The notes: generated by a model not told the origin, from the letters alone. Positions 29,089 through 39,211 are shown, counted from the stretch's first letter. The stretch is DNA of 64,000 nucleotides from Mesorhizobium xinjiangense (GCF_009749525.1 NZ_WOAC01000002.1:248001-312000); one strand, 5' to 3'. A program made the numbers and translations.

Positions 29089-29212
29089 GACGGATCAACA
29101 GGTAAACGAGCGTAACCACAAAGGAAAGACAGAGCATGCCGGTTCATGGATTTGTGATCCTCAAGCAATCGGGCAATTGTGCGGCGTGTGATTCGTTTGT
29201 TCGGGAGTTGCC

Positions 29213-30361
29213 ATGATATCGGTGTCGCAGCGCAGCGCGGTCGAGCCCTTTCACGCAATGGATGTCCTGGCCGAGGCGAACCGGCTCAAGGCCATGGGCA
29301 AGCCAATTATCTCCATGGCCGTCGGCCAGCCGTCCGATCCGGCGCCGGCCGTTGTGCGTGCCGCCGCAGCCGCCGCGTTGAAGCACGGGCGGATCGGCTA
29401 TACCGACGCGCTCGGCCTGAAAGGATTGCGCGAGACGATCTCCAGGCACTATTCGAGCCACTACGGCGTCGATGTGCCGCCTTCGCGCATTGTCGTGACG
29501 ACAGGTTCCTCGGCCGGCTTCAACCTTGCATTCCTCGCCATGTTCGATGCGGGAGACCGCGTCGCCATCACCGCTCCCGGCTATCCCGCCTATCGCAACA
29601 TCATGAAGGCGCTCGGGATCGAGGTCGTGGAAATCCCCATGCACGGGCAGGCAAACCTGACACCCGCCAGGCTGGAGGCGGCATGGCGCGAGAGACCGTT
29701 CAAGGGGCTGCTTTTCGCCAGTCCGGCCAATCCGACCGGCTCCGTCATCCCGCATGACGAGTTGGCAGCGCTGGTTGCCGCCGCACGCGATCTCGGCGTC
29801 AGCCTGATCTCGGACGAGATCTATCACCGGCTGACCTTCAGCGGGCCCGACACGACGGCGCTGGCTTTCGACCAGAACGTCGCGGTCATCAACTCCTTTT
29901 CCAAATATTACTGCATGACCGGATGGCGCATCGGCTGGATGGTTCTGCCCGAGGCGCTCTTGCGGCCCGTCGAACGCATTCAGCAGAGCCTCTACATCTC
30001 GGCACCGGAGCTCTCCCAGATTGCCGCTGCCAGGGCCTTCGAGGCGACCGACGAACTGGACCGGATCAAGGAGCGCTACCGGTTGAGCCGGAGCATGCTC
30101 GCGGAGCGCCTTCCGCAGATCGGTCTAAAGCTTGCCTCGCCCATGGATGGGGCCTTCTACGCCTATTGTGACGTCTCGGCGTTCACCAATGACAGCATGG
30201 ATTTTGCCCGAAGAATGATCGCCGAGGCGCATGTGGCGGCGACGCCCGGCCACGATTTCGATCCGCTCGAGGGGCACCGCACCATGCGTTTTTCCTATGC
30301 CGGCGAGCCGGCCGAGATGGAGCAGGCGGTCGAACGGCTGAAGATCTGGCTGAATACGTGA
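29213..30361 (+). CDS. Class I/II pyridoxal-phosphate aminotransferase
   Basis: 382 residues, fold type I. PLP-binding features are the lysine K231 in NSFSKYYCMTGWRIGW, NPTG in SPANPTGSVIP and DEIYHRL near 201. The most similar well-known group is the aspartate/aromatic aminotransferase-like 'arAT-like' proteins. The amino donor cannot be decided from the sequence. It is divergent from the M48 protease gene and convergent with rne, with a shared terminator. Confidence 0.88.
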   Translation: MISVSQRSAVEPFHAMDVLAEANRLKAMGKPIISMAVGQPSDPAPAVVRAAAAAALKHGRIGYTDALGLKGLRETISRHYSSHYGVDVPPSRIVVTTGSSAGFNLAFLAMFDAGDRVAITAPGYPAYRNIMKALGIEVVEIPMHGQANLTPARLEAAWRERPFKGLLFASPANPTGSVIPHDELAALVAAARDLGVSLISDEIYHRLTFSGPDTTALAFDQNVAVINSFSKYYCMTGWRIGWMVLPEALLRPVERIQQSLYISAPELSQIAAARAFEATDELDRIKERYRLSRSMLAERLPQIGLKLASPMDGAFYAYCDVSAFTNDSMDFARRMIAEAHVAATPGHDFDPLEGHRTMRFSYAGEPAEMEQAVERLKIWLNT

Positions 30362-30372
30362 ATCAGGACAAA

Positions 30373-30400
30373 AGAAAACCGGGGCAAGCCCCGGTTTTCT
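30373..30400. terminator. Bidirectional terminator between the aminotransferase gene and rne
   Basis: Perfect 13-bp stem AGAAAACCGGGGC / GCCCCGGTTTTCT with a 2-base AA between the arms. A-run on one side and T-run on the other fit termination of both convergent genes. Confidence 0.85.
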
Positions 30401-30425
30401 CAGCGTAATTCGTATTTCGCGCGGA

Positions 30426-33113
30426 TCAGAAGAAGCCCTTGCGCTGCCACCAGCCGCTGCGCTTCGGTTGGCTGGACTCGTCCTCTGCGACCTGTGCATC
30501 TTCTTCCACAGGTGCCGTGGAGGTGACGACAGGATCGGCCGGAACGGGCTCGGCGTCGGCCCGCTTGCGCCCGCGCCGCGGCTTCTTGGGGGGCTCCTGG
30601 ACTGCCTCGCCTTCCGGCGTGGCGGCGGCATCGGACGCCTGAGGTACCGTGTCCGGCTCTGTGGGCTCTTCCGTCGGGGCCGCGTTGGCGACGTCCTCCT
30701 GAGGAGCTTCGCTGACGGCGGCTTCGTCGGCCGCTGTCTTCTTGCTGCGGCGGCGCGGCGCGCGCTTGGGCTTTTCCGCCTTGGCCTCGACCTCGACCAC
30801 GCTCACCGGTGTCTCGGCGGCAGGCTGCTCCGCCTCGGCAGCCGCGGCTTCGTCCGTCGGCGCCGGCACTGCAGCTTCCGCAGAAGCCGGAGCCTCGGCG
30901 TCGGCATTGTCCGCGGCTTCCGCGGTCACGCCTTCGTCGCCCTTGCGGTTCTTGCGTCCGCCGCGCTTGCCGCGGCGGCGTTTCTTCTGCTCGGAGGAGT
31001 CCACCGTTTCTTCGTCCGCCGTAGCATCCTCGTCGGCCTTGTCGCCGGCTTCGGCGGCGACCGTCTCGTCGGATTGCGTCTGCTGGTCGGCTTCGACCTG
31101 GTCGCGATCGCGCCCGCCGCGCCGCCGGCGCCGTCTCTTGCGCTTGCGTCCGCGTCCGTCCTCGCCCTCGGCGTTCTCCTGCCCGGGCGCGGCGGAGGCA
31201 TCGACCGGCTCCGTCTCCTCCTCCAGCGCTTCGCTCGGACCATCGAGCGGCGGAGTGGTGATCTCGACCGGGCGCTCCACGGGCGCGCCCTTCTGGATCA
31301 CATAGTGCTGGTTGCCGACATTCTCGTCGGCCTCGATCGTGATCGTCAGGCCGAAGCGCGATTCCAGGTCGGCAATATTGGCCCGCTTGTTGTTGAGCAC
31401 GTAGAGCGCCGTCGCCACCGGCGTGCGCACCGAGATATGAAAGCGCGCATCCTTGAGCAGATATTCCTCGATGGCCCGCATGACATGCAGCGCGATCGAG
31501 GAATCGGAGCGGATATGCCCGCTGCCGCCGCAATGCGGGCACGGCTTCATCGTCGATTCGAGCACGCTGGCGCGGATGCGCTGGCGCGACATTTCCAGGA
31601 GGCCGAAATGCGAGATGCGGCCGACCTGGATGCGCGCCCTGTCGTGCTTCAGATGGTCCTTGAGGCGTTTCTCGACAGCGCGGTTGTTGCGCTTTTCCTC
31701 CATATCGATGAAGTCGATGACGATCAGCCCGGCCAGGTCGCGCAGCCTGAGCTGGCGGGCGACTTCCTCCGCCGCCTCCAGATTGGTCTGCAGCGCCGTG
31801 TCCTCGATCGAGTGCTCCTTCGTCGAGCGCCCCGAATTGACGTCGATGGAAACCAGCGCCTCGGTCTGGTTGATGATGATGTAGCCGCCGGACTTCAACG
31901 TCACCTGCGGCTGCAGCATGCGGTCGAGTTGTGCCTCGATGCCCTGACGCGCGAAGATCGGCACGATGTCGCGGTAGGGCTGAACCACCTTGGCGTGGCT
32001 CGGCATCAGCATGCGCATGAAGTCCTTGGCTTCGCGGTAGCCTTCCTCGCCCGCCACCAGGATCTCGTCGATCTCCTTGTTGTAGAGATCGCGCACCGAA
32101 CGCTTGATAAGGCTGCCTTCCTCGTAGACGAGCGTCGGGGCGGTCGATTCGAGGGTCAGGGTGCGGACATTTTCCCACAACCGCATGAGGTATTCGTAGT
32201 CGCGCTTGACCTCGGCCTTGGTGCGGTTGGCCCCGGCGGTGCGCAGGATGACGCCCATGCCCTGCGGCACTTCCAGGTCCTTGACCACCGACTTCAGCCG
32301 CTTGCGGTCCTGGGCGTTGGTGATCTTGCGCGAAATGCCGCCGCCGCGCGCCGTGTTCGGCATCAGGACGGAATAGCGTCCGGCAAGCGACAGATAGGTC
32401 GTCAGCGCGGCGCCCTTGTTGCCACGTTCCTCCTTGACCACCTGGACGAGCAGGATCTGCCGCCGCTTGACGACCTCCTGGATCTTGTACTGCTTGCGGT
32501 CGGACCTGCGCCGGTTGGGCACTTCCTCCAGCGCATCCTCCGCGCCGACCGATTCGACGTCATCGTCGTTCTCGTCGTCGCGGTCATTGGATTCTTCGTG
32601 CCCGTTCGCGGCCTCGTCCTTGTCCGAGACAGTGTTGTCAGAGACGGTGTCGGCCGCGACAGCCGCGGCCATGGTGACGGCGGGGCTGTCGTCGTCACTG
32701 TTGCTCGCGTCGTCGTCCGGCTGCGCCTGGGGGGCTGCATCCTTCTTCGAACGCCTGCGGCTGCTGGCCCGCTTGCGCCGGGGACTGGCCGCCTCGGCGT
32801 CGTCCTCGTCGTCCTCGCCCTTCGCATCTTCGGCCTCGGCGCGCAGCAGCGCCTGGCGGTCGGCGACCGGAATTTGGTAGTAGTCGGGATGAATCTCGCT
32901 GAAGGCCAGAAAACCGTGCCTGTTGCCTCCATATTCCACGAAGGCCGCCTGTAGCGACGGTTCCACCCGGGTGACCCGGGCCAGGTAGATGTTTCCCTTT
33001 AGCTGCTTCTTGTCTTGAGATTCAAAATCAAACTCTTCGATACGGTTACCGCGTGTAACGACAACGCGTGTCTCCTCCGGGTGGGAGGCGTCTATTAGCA
33101 TTTTGTTTGGCAT
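30426..33113 (-). CDS. rne: Ribonuclease E/G family endoribonuclease
   Basis: 895 residues. The N-terminal half has the S1 domain, here split by a long acidic insert at about 90-200. The catalytic region has the metal aspartates in SIDVNSGRST and IDFIDMEEK, and the zinc-link CPHCGGSGH lies near residue 523. The C-terminal 280 residues are Glu/Ala-rich with Arg/Lys-rich patches (RKRKRRRRRR, PKRAPRRRSKK), fitting an unstructured degradosome scaffold and RNA-binding region. It processes rRNA and decays mRNA. The gene is preceded by more than 600 bp of non-coding DNA. Confidence 0.95.
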   Translation of the reverse strand: MPNKMLIDASHPEETRVVVTRGNRIEEFDFESQDKKQLKGNIYLARVTRVEPSLQAAFVEYGGNRHGFLAFSEIHPDYYQIPVADRQALLRAEAEDAKGEDDEDDAEAASPRRKRASSRRRSKKDAAPQAQPDDDASNSDDDSPAVTMAAAVAADTVSDNTVSDKDEAANGHEESNDRDDENDDDVESVGAEDALEEVPNRRRSDRKQYKIQEVVKRRQILLVQVVKEERGNKGAALTTYLSLAGRYSVLMPNTARGGGISRKITNAQDRKRLKSVVKDLEVPQGMGVILRTAGANRTKAEVKRDYEYLMRLWENVRTLTLESTAPTLVYEEGSLIKRSVRDLYNKEIDEILVAGEEGYREAKDFMRMLMPSHAKVVQPYRDIVPIFARQGIEAQLDRMLQPQVTLKSGGYIIINQTEALVSIDVNSGRSTKEHSIEDTALQTNLEAAEEVARQLRLRDLAGLIVIDFIDMEEKRNNRAVEKRLKDHLKHDRARIQVGRISHFGLLEMSRQRIRASVLESTMKPCPHCGGSGHIRSDSSIALHVMRAIEEYLLKDARFHISVRTPVATALYVLNNKRANIADLESRFGLTITIEADENVGNQHYVIQKGAPVERPVEITTPPLDGPSEALEEETEPVDASAAPGQENAEGEDGRGRKRKRRRRRRGGRDRDQVEADQQTQSDETVAAEAGDKADEDATADEETVDSSEQKKRRRGKRGGRKNRKGDEGVTAEAADNADAEAPASAEAAVPAPTDEAAAAEAEQPAAETPVSVVEVEAKAEKPKRAPRRRSKKTAADEAAVSEAPQEDVANAAPTEEPTEPDTVPQASDAAATPEGEAVQEPPKKPRRGRKRADAEPVPADPVVTSTAPVEEDAQVAEDESSQPKRSGWWQRKGFF

Positions 33114-33727
33114 TACCGATTGTCTCCCCGGCAGCCGCCGTCTGCGTCGGGCGCTGGGAGGCGCACGTCCGCGGACGCAACGGAATATACGTGCCGGATG
33201 ATTTTTTGTTCGCCAAGCGCTGTCCGGATGCGGAGGAATATCCGCCCGCTGCCATCACGGCGCGGGTGTTGTCGGATATTTCGCACGCTGTTCTCGGATT
33301 CATCGCGTTCCCGGCGAAGCCATTACACCAAAGCCCGGTCGAGCCGGACCAGCTTCATTTGCTCATTTTGAGCCGGCACGCCCCAACGGGTCGGCCGTTT
33401 CCTCACGCAAAGGCATTTCGCTTCGTAGGCGAAACCGCCTTGAAGAAATTCTTTCCGGCTACAAGTGCAGAGGAATACCGCCTGACTGTCGTGCCATTGT
33501 CTGTCCGCATTTCTGTCCCGGGGGTGTGGGGCGGGCAGCTTGGCGTGATTCCATGCGTTGAAGTAACCTTGGGTCGCTTTTATGATTTGCGTGCGCTATT
33601 GGCAACCCCGATTCCGATGCCGTCCAAATGGGCAGTGACAGGGGTAAGGGTTGGTAAACCATCGCAACTTACGATCCATTAACGATTTGCGCCGCTGCGT
33701 GTCGGAGCCTGTGGACGAGGGGATGAA
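33114..33727. other. 614 bp divergent upstream region of rne and the amidase gene
   Basis: No supported gene. An open frame on the plus strand (33068-33682) overlaps the start of rne and has no family resemblance. The part next to rne is likely a long 5' leader. A clear short hairpin is TTTCGC-N7-GCGAAA (33416-33434). Rne genes often control their own mRNA through such leaders, but no known leader family is recognisable here. Confidence 0.55.
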
Positions 33728-35002
33728 TTGAAGCGGGATCTCTACCGAGGGCATGTCTCGGGTCGCAATCCTCAGCATTCGCGCCGCGGTGAATCGTTTT
33801 GGCGCGCTGCGATGGCCTGCTTGCTGCTGGTCCTCGTCGTCATCGGCATGCACGTTCGCCCGGCGGCGGCCGACCCGCTTTCCGTGCATGCCTTTCGCAT
33901 GGCCGGCGACGCCACGCGGATGCGGGTCGTGGTCGAGTTCGATCGCGAGCCTGATTTTCAGTGGTTTCTGCTGCGCGGACCGCACAGGCTGGTGGTCGAT
34001 CTGCCCGAATCCAGCTTCGCCTTCGATTCAGAGGCGCTGGAGCCGCGCGGCCTGGTCTCCAATATCCGTTATGGCAAGCTTTATGACGGCCATTCGCGCA
34101 TGATCCTGGAGGTCAAAGGCCCGTTTGCGGTCGAGCGCGTCGATATGCTGCGCAACGAGACGTCGCCTGGCTATCGGATGGTCGCCGACATCGTTGCGGC
34201 GTCGGAAGAGGCCTTCGAGGCGGCGCTGGCCGAGCAGGCGGCGCCGGCGGGCTCGGCGGTGAAGGCGCCCAAGGCGGGCAACCCGGAAGTGCCGGCCAAG
34301 ACCGGCGACGACACGTTCACGCTGGTCATCGATCCCGGGCATGGCGGGATCGACGGCGGCGCCGAAGGGGTCAGCGGGACGCAGGAAAAGGACGTCACGT
34401 TGGCCTTCGCCCGCCAGCTGCGCGACGCGTTCAAGGACAAGCCTGGCATATCGGTGGTCATGACCCGCGACGGCGACCGGTTCCTGCGCCTTGACGAGAG
34501 GGTCAGGATCGCCCGCCAGGCTGGGGCGGACCTGTTTGTTTCGATCCATGCCGACACGATCCGGTACAAGGGCATCCGCGGGGCCACTGTCTACACCATC
34601 TCGGAGCGGGCGTCCGACGCGGTGGCCAAGGCGGCGGCCGATCGCGAGAACCTCGCCGATTCAGTCGCTGGTGTCGACGTCGCCGAGGACAATCGGCAGG
34701 TGGCCGACATTCTGGTCGACCTGATGCGCCGCGAGACCCATGGCTTTTCCGTCGGCTTCGCCCGCTCGCTCATCCGCGAGATGTCGGATACGGTCCAGTT
34801 GATCAAGAATCCCCACCGCTCGGCCGGATTCAGGGTGCTGAGGGCGCCGGATGTGCCCTCCGTTCTGGTCGAGCTCGGCTACCTCTCCAACAAGAAGGAC
34901 GAGGCGCAGCTCCTTGACGCGGACTGGCGCGCCAGGGCGATCGACAGCATGGCGGCGGCGATCAGGCGTTTTGCCGGTCTACGGAATGGAGCAGGTGGAT
35001 GA
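33728..35002 (+). CDS. N-acetylmuramoyl-L-alanine amidase (AmiC-type)
   Basis: 424 residues. An N-terminal signal/anchor (about 26-48) is followed by an AMIN domain (about 50-150) that targets the envelope and an Amidase_3 catalytic domain. The zinc ligands are seen in IDPGHGGIDGG, the glutamate of GTQEKDV and SIHAD; the general base glutamate lies in VLVELGYLSNKKDE. It cuts the stem peptide from murein, usually at division. The start is TTG with GAGGGG 5 nt upstream. PBP1a follows on the same strand after about 200 bp. Confidence 0.93.
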   Translation: MKRDLYRGHVSGRNPQHSRRGESFWRAAMACLLLVLVVIGMHVRPAAADPLSVHAFRMAGDATRMRVVVEFDREPDFQWFLLRGPHRLVVDLPESSFAFDSEALEPRGLVSNIRYGKLYDGHSRMILEVKGPFAVERVDMLRNETSPGYRMVADIVAASEEAFEAALAEQAAPAGSAVKAPKAGNPEVPAKTGDDTFTLVIDPGHGGIDGGAEGVSGTQEKDVTLAFARQLRDAFKDKPGISVVMTRDGDRFLRLDERVRIARQAGADLFVSIHADTIRYKGIRGATVYTISERASDAVAKAAADRENLADSVAGVDVAEDNRQVADILVDLMRRETHGFSVGFARSLIREMSDTVQLIKNPHRSAGFRVLRAPDVPSVLVELGYLSNKKDEAQLLDADWRARAIDSMAAAIRRFAGLRNGAGG

Positions 35003-35208
35003 GGACGCGGGCCGCACCGCGGCGCCTCGTTGCATTTCGGGCACAGACGGGCTGTGATTCGTCTCGACCCGGCGCCGTGCGGGTTGTATGCCCCATTTTG
35101 CCCACATCCGGCGCGCACACAGCGGCCGGAACATGTGGCGTAGGGCCGGCGTCATGCCGGCATGTGCATGTATATTGACGGGACGCAACGGTTCCGGCGG
35201 GAGACGGC

Positions 35209-37653
35209 ATGATTCGTTTGATTGGTTATTTCTTCGGCATCGGCATCATGCTTGCCCTGTTGGCGGCAGCAGCCGTCGGCATCTATGTCGGCAATCTGGC
35301 GGAGGAACTGCCGGACTACGAGGTGCTTGCCAATTACGAACCGCCAGTGACAACGCGCGTGCATGCCGCCGATGGCGCGCTGATGGCGGAATTCGCGCGC
35401 GAAAAGCGCCTCTACCTGCCGATCCAGGCGGTCCCCGATCGCGTCAAGGCGGCATTCCTTTCGGCCGAGGACAAGAACTTCTACCGCCATCCCGGCGTTG
35501 ACGTGACCGGTTTGGTGCGCGCCGTTGTGACCAATTTGCAGAATATGGGCACCGGTCGCCGTCCGGTCGGCGCGTCGACGATCACCCAGCAGGTGGCGAA
35601 GAACTTCCTCCTGAGTTCGCAGCAGACCTATTCGCGCAAGATCCGCGAGATGATCCTCTCCTTCCGCATCGAGCAGGCCTATTCCAAGGATCGTATCTTC
35701 GAGCTCTATCTCAACGAGATCTATCTGGGGCTCGGCTCCTACGGTATCGCCGGTGCTGCGCTGGCCTATTATGACAAGTCGGTCAACGAGTTGACGGTGG
35801 CCGAAGCCGCCTATCTCGCCGCTCTGCCCAAGGCGCCGTCCAACTATCATCCCTTCCGTCATACGGAGCGCGCGATCAGCCGTCGCAACTGGGTGATCGA
35901 CCAGATGGTCGCCAATGGATATGTCGATGCCGCCGAAGGCGAGAAGGCGAAGGCGACCGGCCTCGACGTCACGCCGCGGCGCGGCGGCAGCTACCTGTTT
36001 GCGGGCGATTATTTCACCGAGGACGTGCGCCGCGAGATCATCTCGCGCTATGGCGAGGACGCGCTTTACGAAGGCGGGCTGTCGGTGCGCACCACACTCG
36101 ACCCGGAACTGCAGGTCATGGCGCGCAAGGCGTTGCAGAACGGCCTTATCCGTTACGACACGCTGCGCGGATTCCGCGAGCCGATCACGCAGATCGACAT
36201 TTCGGGCGATTGGGGCATTCCGCTGGCCGAGGTTCCCGGATTGAGCGACGTGCCGGAATGGCAGGTCGCCGTCGTTCTGGACGCGTCCGGCGAGGGCCTG
36301 ACCGTCGGCCTCAAGCCGGAGCGCGAGGTGTCCGGCGACATCTCCGATGAGCGCGAACAAGCCACCGTCGCGCTCGATGACATGAAATGGGCAATGCGCC
36401 ATGTCGTGGATGGGCGGCTCGTCAAGGCGGGTTCGCCGGCGGAGGTGTTGCAACCCGGCGACGTGATCTATGTCGAAGAAGAAGACGACGGCGGCTGGCA
36501 GTTGCGCCAGGTGCCGGCGATCAATGGCGGCATGGTGGCAATGGACCCCCACACGGGGCGCGTGCTGGCCATGGTCGGAGGGTTCTCCTTTGCGGCATCG
36601 GAATTCAACCGTGCCAGCCAGGCCTACCGGCAGCCGGGATCCTCGTTCAAGCCATTCGTCTATGCCGCCGCACTCGACAACGGCTATACGCCGGCTTCGG
36701 TCGTCCTTGACGCGCCCATCGCGATCGAGGCGGGCGGCGAACTGTGGCAGCCGAAGAATTATGGCGGCAAATTCGCCGGGCCGTCGACGCTGCGCGCGGG
36801 CATCGAGCGATCGCGCAACCTCATGACGGTGCGGCTGGCCAACGATATGGGCATGGATCTCGTGGCCGAATATGCCGAGCGCTTCGGCATCTACGACAAG
36901 ATGCCGCCGCTGATCGCCATGTCGCTTGGTTCCGGTGAGACCACGGTGATGCGCATGGTTGCCGGCTATTCGGTGTTCGCCAATGGCGGCCGCTCGATCA
37001 AGCCCTCGCTCATCGACCGCATCCAGGACCGCTACGGCAGGACGGTCTACAAGCATGACGAGCGCGGATGCGAGGGCTGCAATGCAGAGAGCTGGATGGA
37101 TCAGCCGGAGCCTGAACTGATCGACAATTCCGAGCAGGTGCTCGATCCCATGACCGCCTACCAGATCACGTCGATGCTGCAGGGCGTCGTCCAGCGTGGC
37201 ACGGCGGTTACCGTTTCCGAGCTCGGCCGTCCGATCGCCGGCAAGACCGGCACGACGAATGACGAGAAGGACGCCTGGTTCGTCGGCTTCACGCCTGATC
37301 TCGCCGTCGGCCTGTATCTGGGCTACGATCAGCCCAAACCGATGGGCAGGGGTTCGACGGGCGGTGGCCTCGCCGCTCCGGTGTTCAAGCAATTCATGGC
37401 CAACGCGCTGAAGGACATGCGGCCGGTCGACTTCCATGCGCCTGACGGCATGAAGATGATCGCCATCAACCGCAAGACGGGGATGCGCGCGTCGGAAGGC
37501 GAAGGCGGGGTCATCATGGAAGCCTTCAAGCCGGGCACCGGTCCGGCCGATACATATGCGGTCATCGGCAGTGAATTCGGGCTCTCGGCGGAAGAGCTGT
37601 CTCCCTCGGCCAGTCGCGCGATCAACACGGGCAGCGGCGGCGGTCTTTATTGA
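35209..37653 (+). CDS. mrcA: Penicillin-binding protein 1A, bifunctional transglycosylase/transpeptidase
   Basis: 814 residues. One N-terminal membrane anchor is followed by the GT51 glycosyltransferase domain (SAEDKNFYRHPG near 86; GASTITQQVAKN). An OB-like insert and the transpeptidase domain come next, with SxxK at S478-K481 (SSFK), SRN in ERSRNLMTV and KTGTTN at K679. It polymerises and cross-links peptidoglycan. The neighbouring amidase gene gives a small cell-wall cluster. Confidence 0.96.
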   Translation: MIRLIGYFFGIGIMLALLAAAAVGIYVGNLAEELPDYEVLANYEPPVTTRVHAADGALMAEFAREKRLYLPIQAVPDRVKAAFLSAEDKNFYRHPGVDVTGLVRAVVTNLQNMGTGRRPVGASTITQQVAKNFLLSSQQTYSRKIREMILSFRIEQAYSKDRIFELYLNEIYLGLGSYGIAGAALAYYDKSVNELTVAEAAYLAALPKAPSNYHPFRHTERAISRRNWVIDQMVANGYVDAAEGEKAKATGLDVTPRRGGSYLFAGDYFTEDVRREIISRYGEDALYEGGLSVRTTLDPELQVMARKALQNGLIRYDTLRGFREPITQIDISGDWGIPLAEVPGLSDVPEWQVAVVLDASGEGLTVGLKPEREVSGDISDEREQATVALDDMKWAMRHVVDGRLVKAGSPAEVLQPGDVIYVEEEDDGGWQLRQVPAINGGMVAMDPHTGRVLAMVGGFSFAASEFNRASQAYRQPGSSFKPFVYAAALDNGYTPASVVLDAPIAIEAGGELWQPKNYGGKFAGPSTLRAGIERSRNLMTVRLANDMGMDLVAEYAERFGIYDKMPPLIAMSLGSGETTVMRMVAGYSVFANGGRSIKPSLIDRIQDRYGRTVYKHDERGCEGCNAESWMDQPEPELIDNSEQVLDPMTAYQITSMLQGVVQRGTAVTVSELGRPIAGKTGTTNDEKDAWFVGFTPDLAVGLYLGYDQPKPMGRGSTGGGLAAPVFKQFMANALKDMRPVDFHAPDGMKMIAINRKTGMRASEGEGGVIMEAFKPGTGPADTYAVIGSEFGLSAEELSPSASRAINTGSGGGLY

Positions 37654-37751
37654 AGTCGCCGGCGATGTCCCTTTACAGCGTCGGACCGTCTCCCTATGGT
37701 CCGGCCGCGATTCTTCTGAACACCTCGAAAAGAAAGAGCAGGCTCACTGCC

Positions 37752-38883
37752 ATGCGTACGGAAACCCAATATCTGGTCGACGAAATCAAGCAGGCCATAA
37801 GCCTGCTGAGGAGGCATCTTTGACTGGGATCAGGCCCTCAAACGTCTCGACTATTTGAACTTGCTCGCCGAGGACGGCGAGCTTTGGAACGATCCGCAGA
37901 AGGCCCAGGAACTGATGCGCGAGCGTCAGTCGCTCGAGGATTCCGTGGCAGCCATCAAGCGACTGGGCGCGGCGCTCGAAGACAATGTCGGTCTCATCGA
38001 GCTTGGCGAGGAAGAAGGCGACGACGCAGTCGTTGCCGATGCCGAAGCCGCCATTCGCTCGCTCAAGGGCGAGGTCGCCGCCCGCCAGATCGAAACCCTG
38101 CTTTCGGGCGAGGCGGACGCCAACGATACCTATCTTGAGGTGCATGCGGGCGCCGGCGGCACGGAGAGCCAGGACTGGGCCTCCATGCTCCTGCGCATGT
38201 ATACGCGCTGGGCAGAGCGGCGGAAGTTCAAGGTCGAAGTGCTGGAGATGCACGACGGCGAGGAAGCCGGTATCAAGTCCGCGACGCTGCTGATCAAGGG
38301 CCACAACGCCTATGGCTGGCTGAAGACGGAATCGGGCGTGCACCGCCTGGTGCGCATTTCGCCCTATGACAGCAACGCCAGGCGGCACACCTCCTTCGCC
38401 AGCGTGTGGGTCTATCCGGTGATCGACGATTCGATCCAGATCGACGTGTCGGAATCCGATGTGCGCATCGACACCTATCGCGCGTCGGGCGCCGGCGGTC
38501 AGCACGTCAACACCACCGATTCCGCGGTGCGCATCACCCATCTTCCCACCGGCATCGTGGTCTCCTGCCAGCAGGAGCGCTCGCAGCACAAGAACCGCGC
38601 CAAGGCCTGGGACATGTTGCGCGCGCGGCTTTACGAGGACGAGCTCAAGAAGCGCGAGGAGGCGGCAAGCGCGACGGAGGCATCCAAGACCGATATCGGC
38701 TGGGGCCACCAGATTCGCTCCTATGTGCTGCAGCCCTATCAGTTGGTGAAGGACCTGCGCACGGGCGTCGAAAACACCAGCCCTTCAAACGTGCTCGACG
38801 GCGATCTCGACGAATTCATGGAAGCCTCCCTGTCGGCCCGCGTCGAAGGCGCGTCGGGCGAGGAAGTGGCGGATATCGAGTAG
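37752..38883 (+). CDS. prfB: Peptide chain release factor 2, expressed by programmed +1 frameshift
   Basis: Reads stop codons UGA and UAA. Translation starts at the ATG at 37752 and meets an in-frame TGA at codon 24 (37821-37823). A +1 shift at CTT-TGA continues as [15 protein letters not shown] and gives a protein of about 376 residues. The GGQ tip is in [14 protein letters not shown] and the codon-recognition region follows the RF2 pattern. The N-terminal 23 residues ([20 protein letters not shown]...) are as expected for RF2. The downstream frame alone would start at 37855 without its first helix. Confidence 0.96.
37809..37824 (+). promoter_or_regulatory. prfB programmed frameshift signal
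   Basis: AGGAGG (37809-37814), three bases, then CTT-TGA-C (37818-37824). This is the classic RF2 autoregulatory site: an internal Shine-Dalgarno pairs with the ribosome and the slippery CTT slips by +1 when RF2 is scarce. Confidence 0.95.
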
Positions 38884-38896
38884 GCTGTTGCCACCA

Positions 38897-39016
38897 TTCG
38901 GAGCGCTCGGCGCTTCATCGCATAGGCCCGAGAATCGGAATCGATTTTCGGAAAGCGCGATGCGTTTATTTTCCAAGTGACAGAGCATTCTTTGCGCATC
39001 CGAATGGATGCACGGC
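38897..39016. repeat. Rhizobial-type intergenic palindromic repeat
   Basis: Contains two hairpins with GAAT loops: CCGAGAATCG-GAAT-CGATTTTCGG (38928-38951, one mismatch) and GCATCC-GAAT-GGATGC (38996-39011). The composition resembles dispersed intergenic elements of Mesorhizobium-like genomes. Only one copy is in this window, so the repeat status rests on recognition, not on internal comparison. Confidence 0.55.
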
Positions 39017-39112
39017 GCCCTGGCGGCCAAGTTCTGTGTCGTAGTCTACTTCTTCAATGAGAGAGCCGCGTATCTGATTGGCGGGCAGCAGGTGTCCGGT
39101 GGCAAGCATTTG

Positions 39113-39141
39113 TTGACGCTGCTACCATAGCGCGATATTAT
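39113..39141 (+). promoter_or_regulatory. Near-consensus sigma-70-type promoter of the salicylate synthase gene
   Basis: TTGACG (39113-39118), a 17-base spacer and TATTAT (39136-39141). Transcription would begin near 39148 and give a leader of about 245 nt that carries the half repeat. This matches the consensus better than other upstream regions in the window. Confidence 0.6.
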
Positions 39142-39211
39142 TTAGGTACTGATATTGCAGGTTGTTAGAGTTGGCTTGCAATCGCAGTGGCGAATATTCG
39201 TTCAATATGTT

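Noticed and set aside
30468-32954. An 828-codon plus-strand open frame opposite rne
   Set aside because: Low-complexity Leu/Arg-rich translation caused by the repetitive charged rne coding sequence; rne itself has full catalytic motifs.
33068-33682. Plus-strand open frame of 204 codons covering the rne start and upstream region
   Set aside because: It starts inside rne antisense, has no ribosome site or recognisable domain, and its apparent hydrophobic start comes from the rne N-terminal codons.
33640-33700. Possible CtrA sites (TTAA-N7-TTAA) near TTACGATCCATTAACG and near 17322
   Set aside because: The spacing between the half-sites or one half-site does not match the consensus.
37855-38883. 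prfB as a shorter gene beginning at 37855
   Set aside because: The true N-terminal helix is encoded upstream in the other frame, with the standard RF2 frameshift signal between them.
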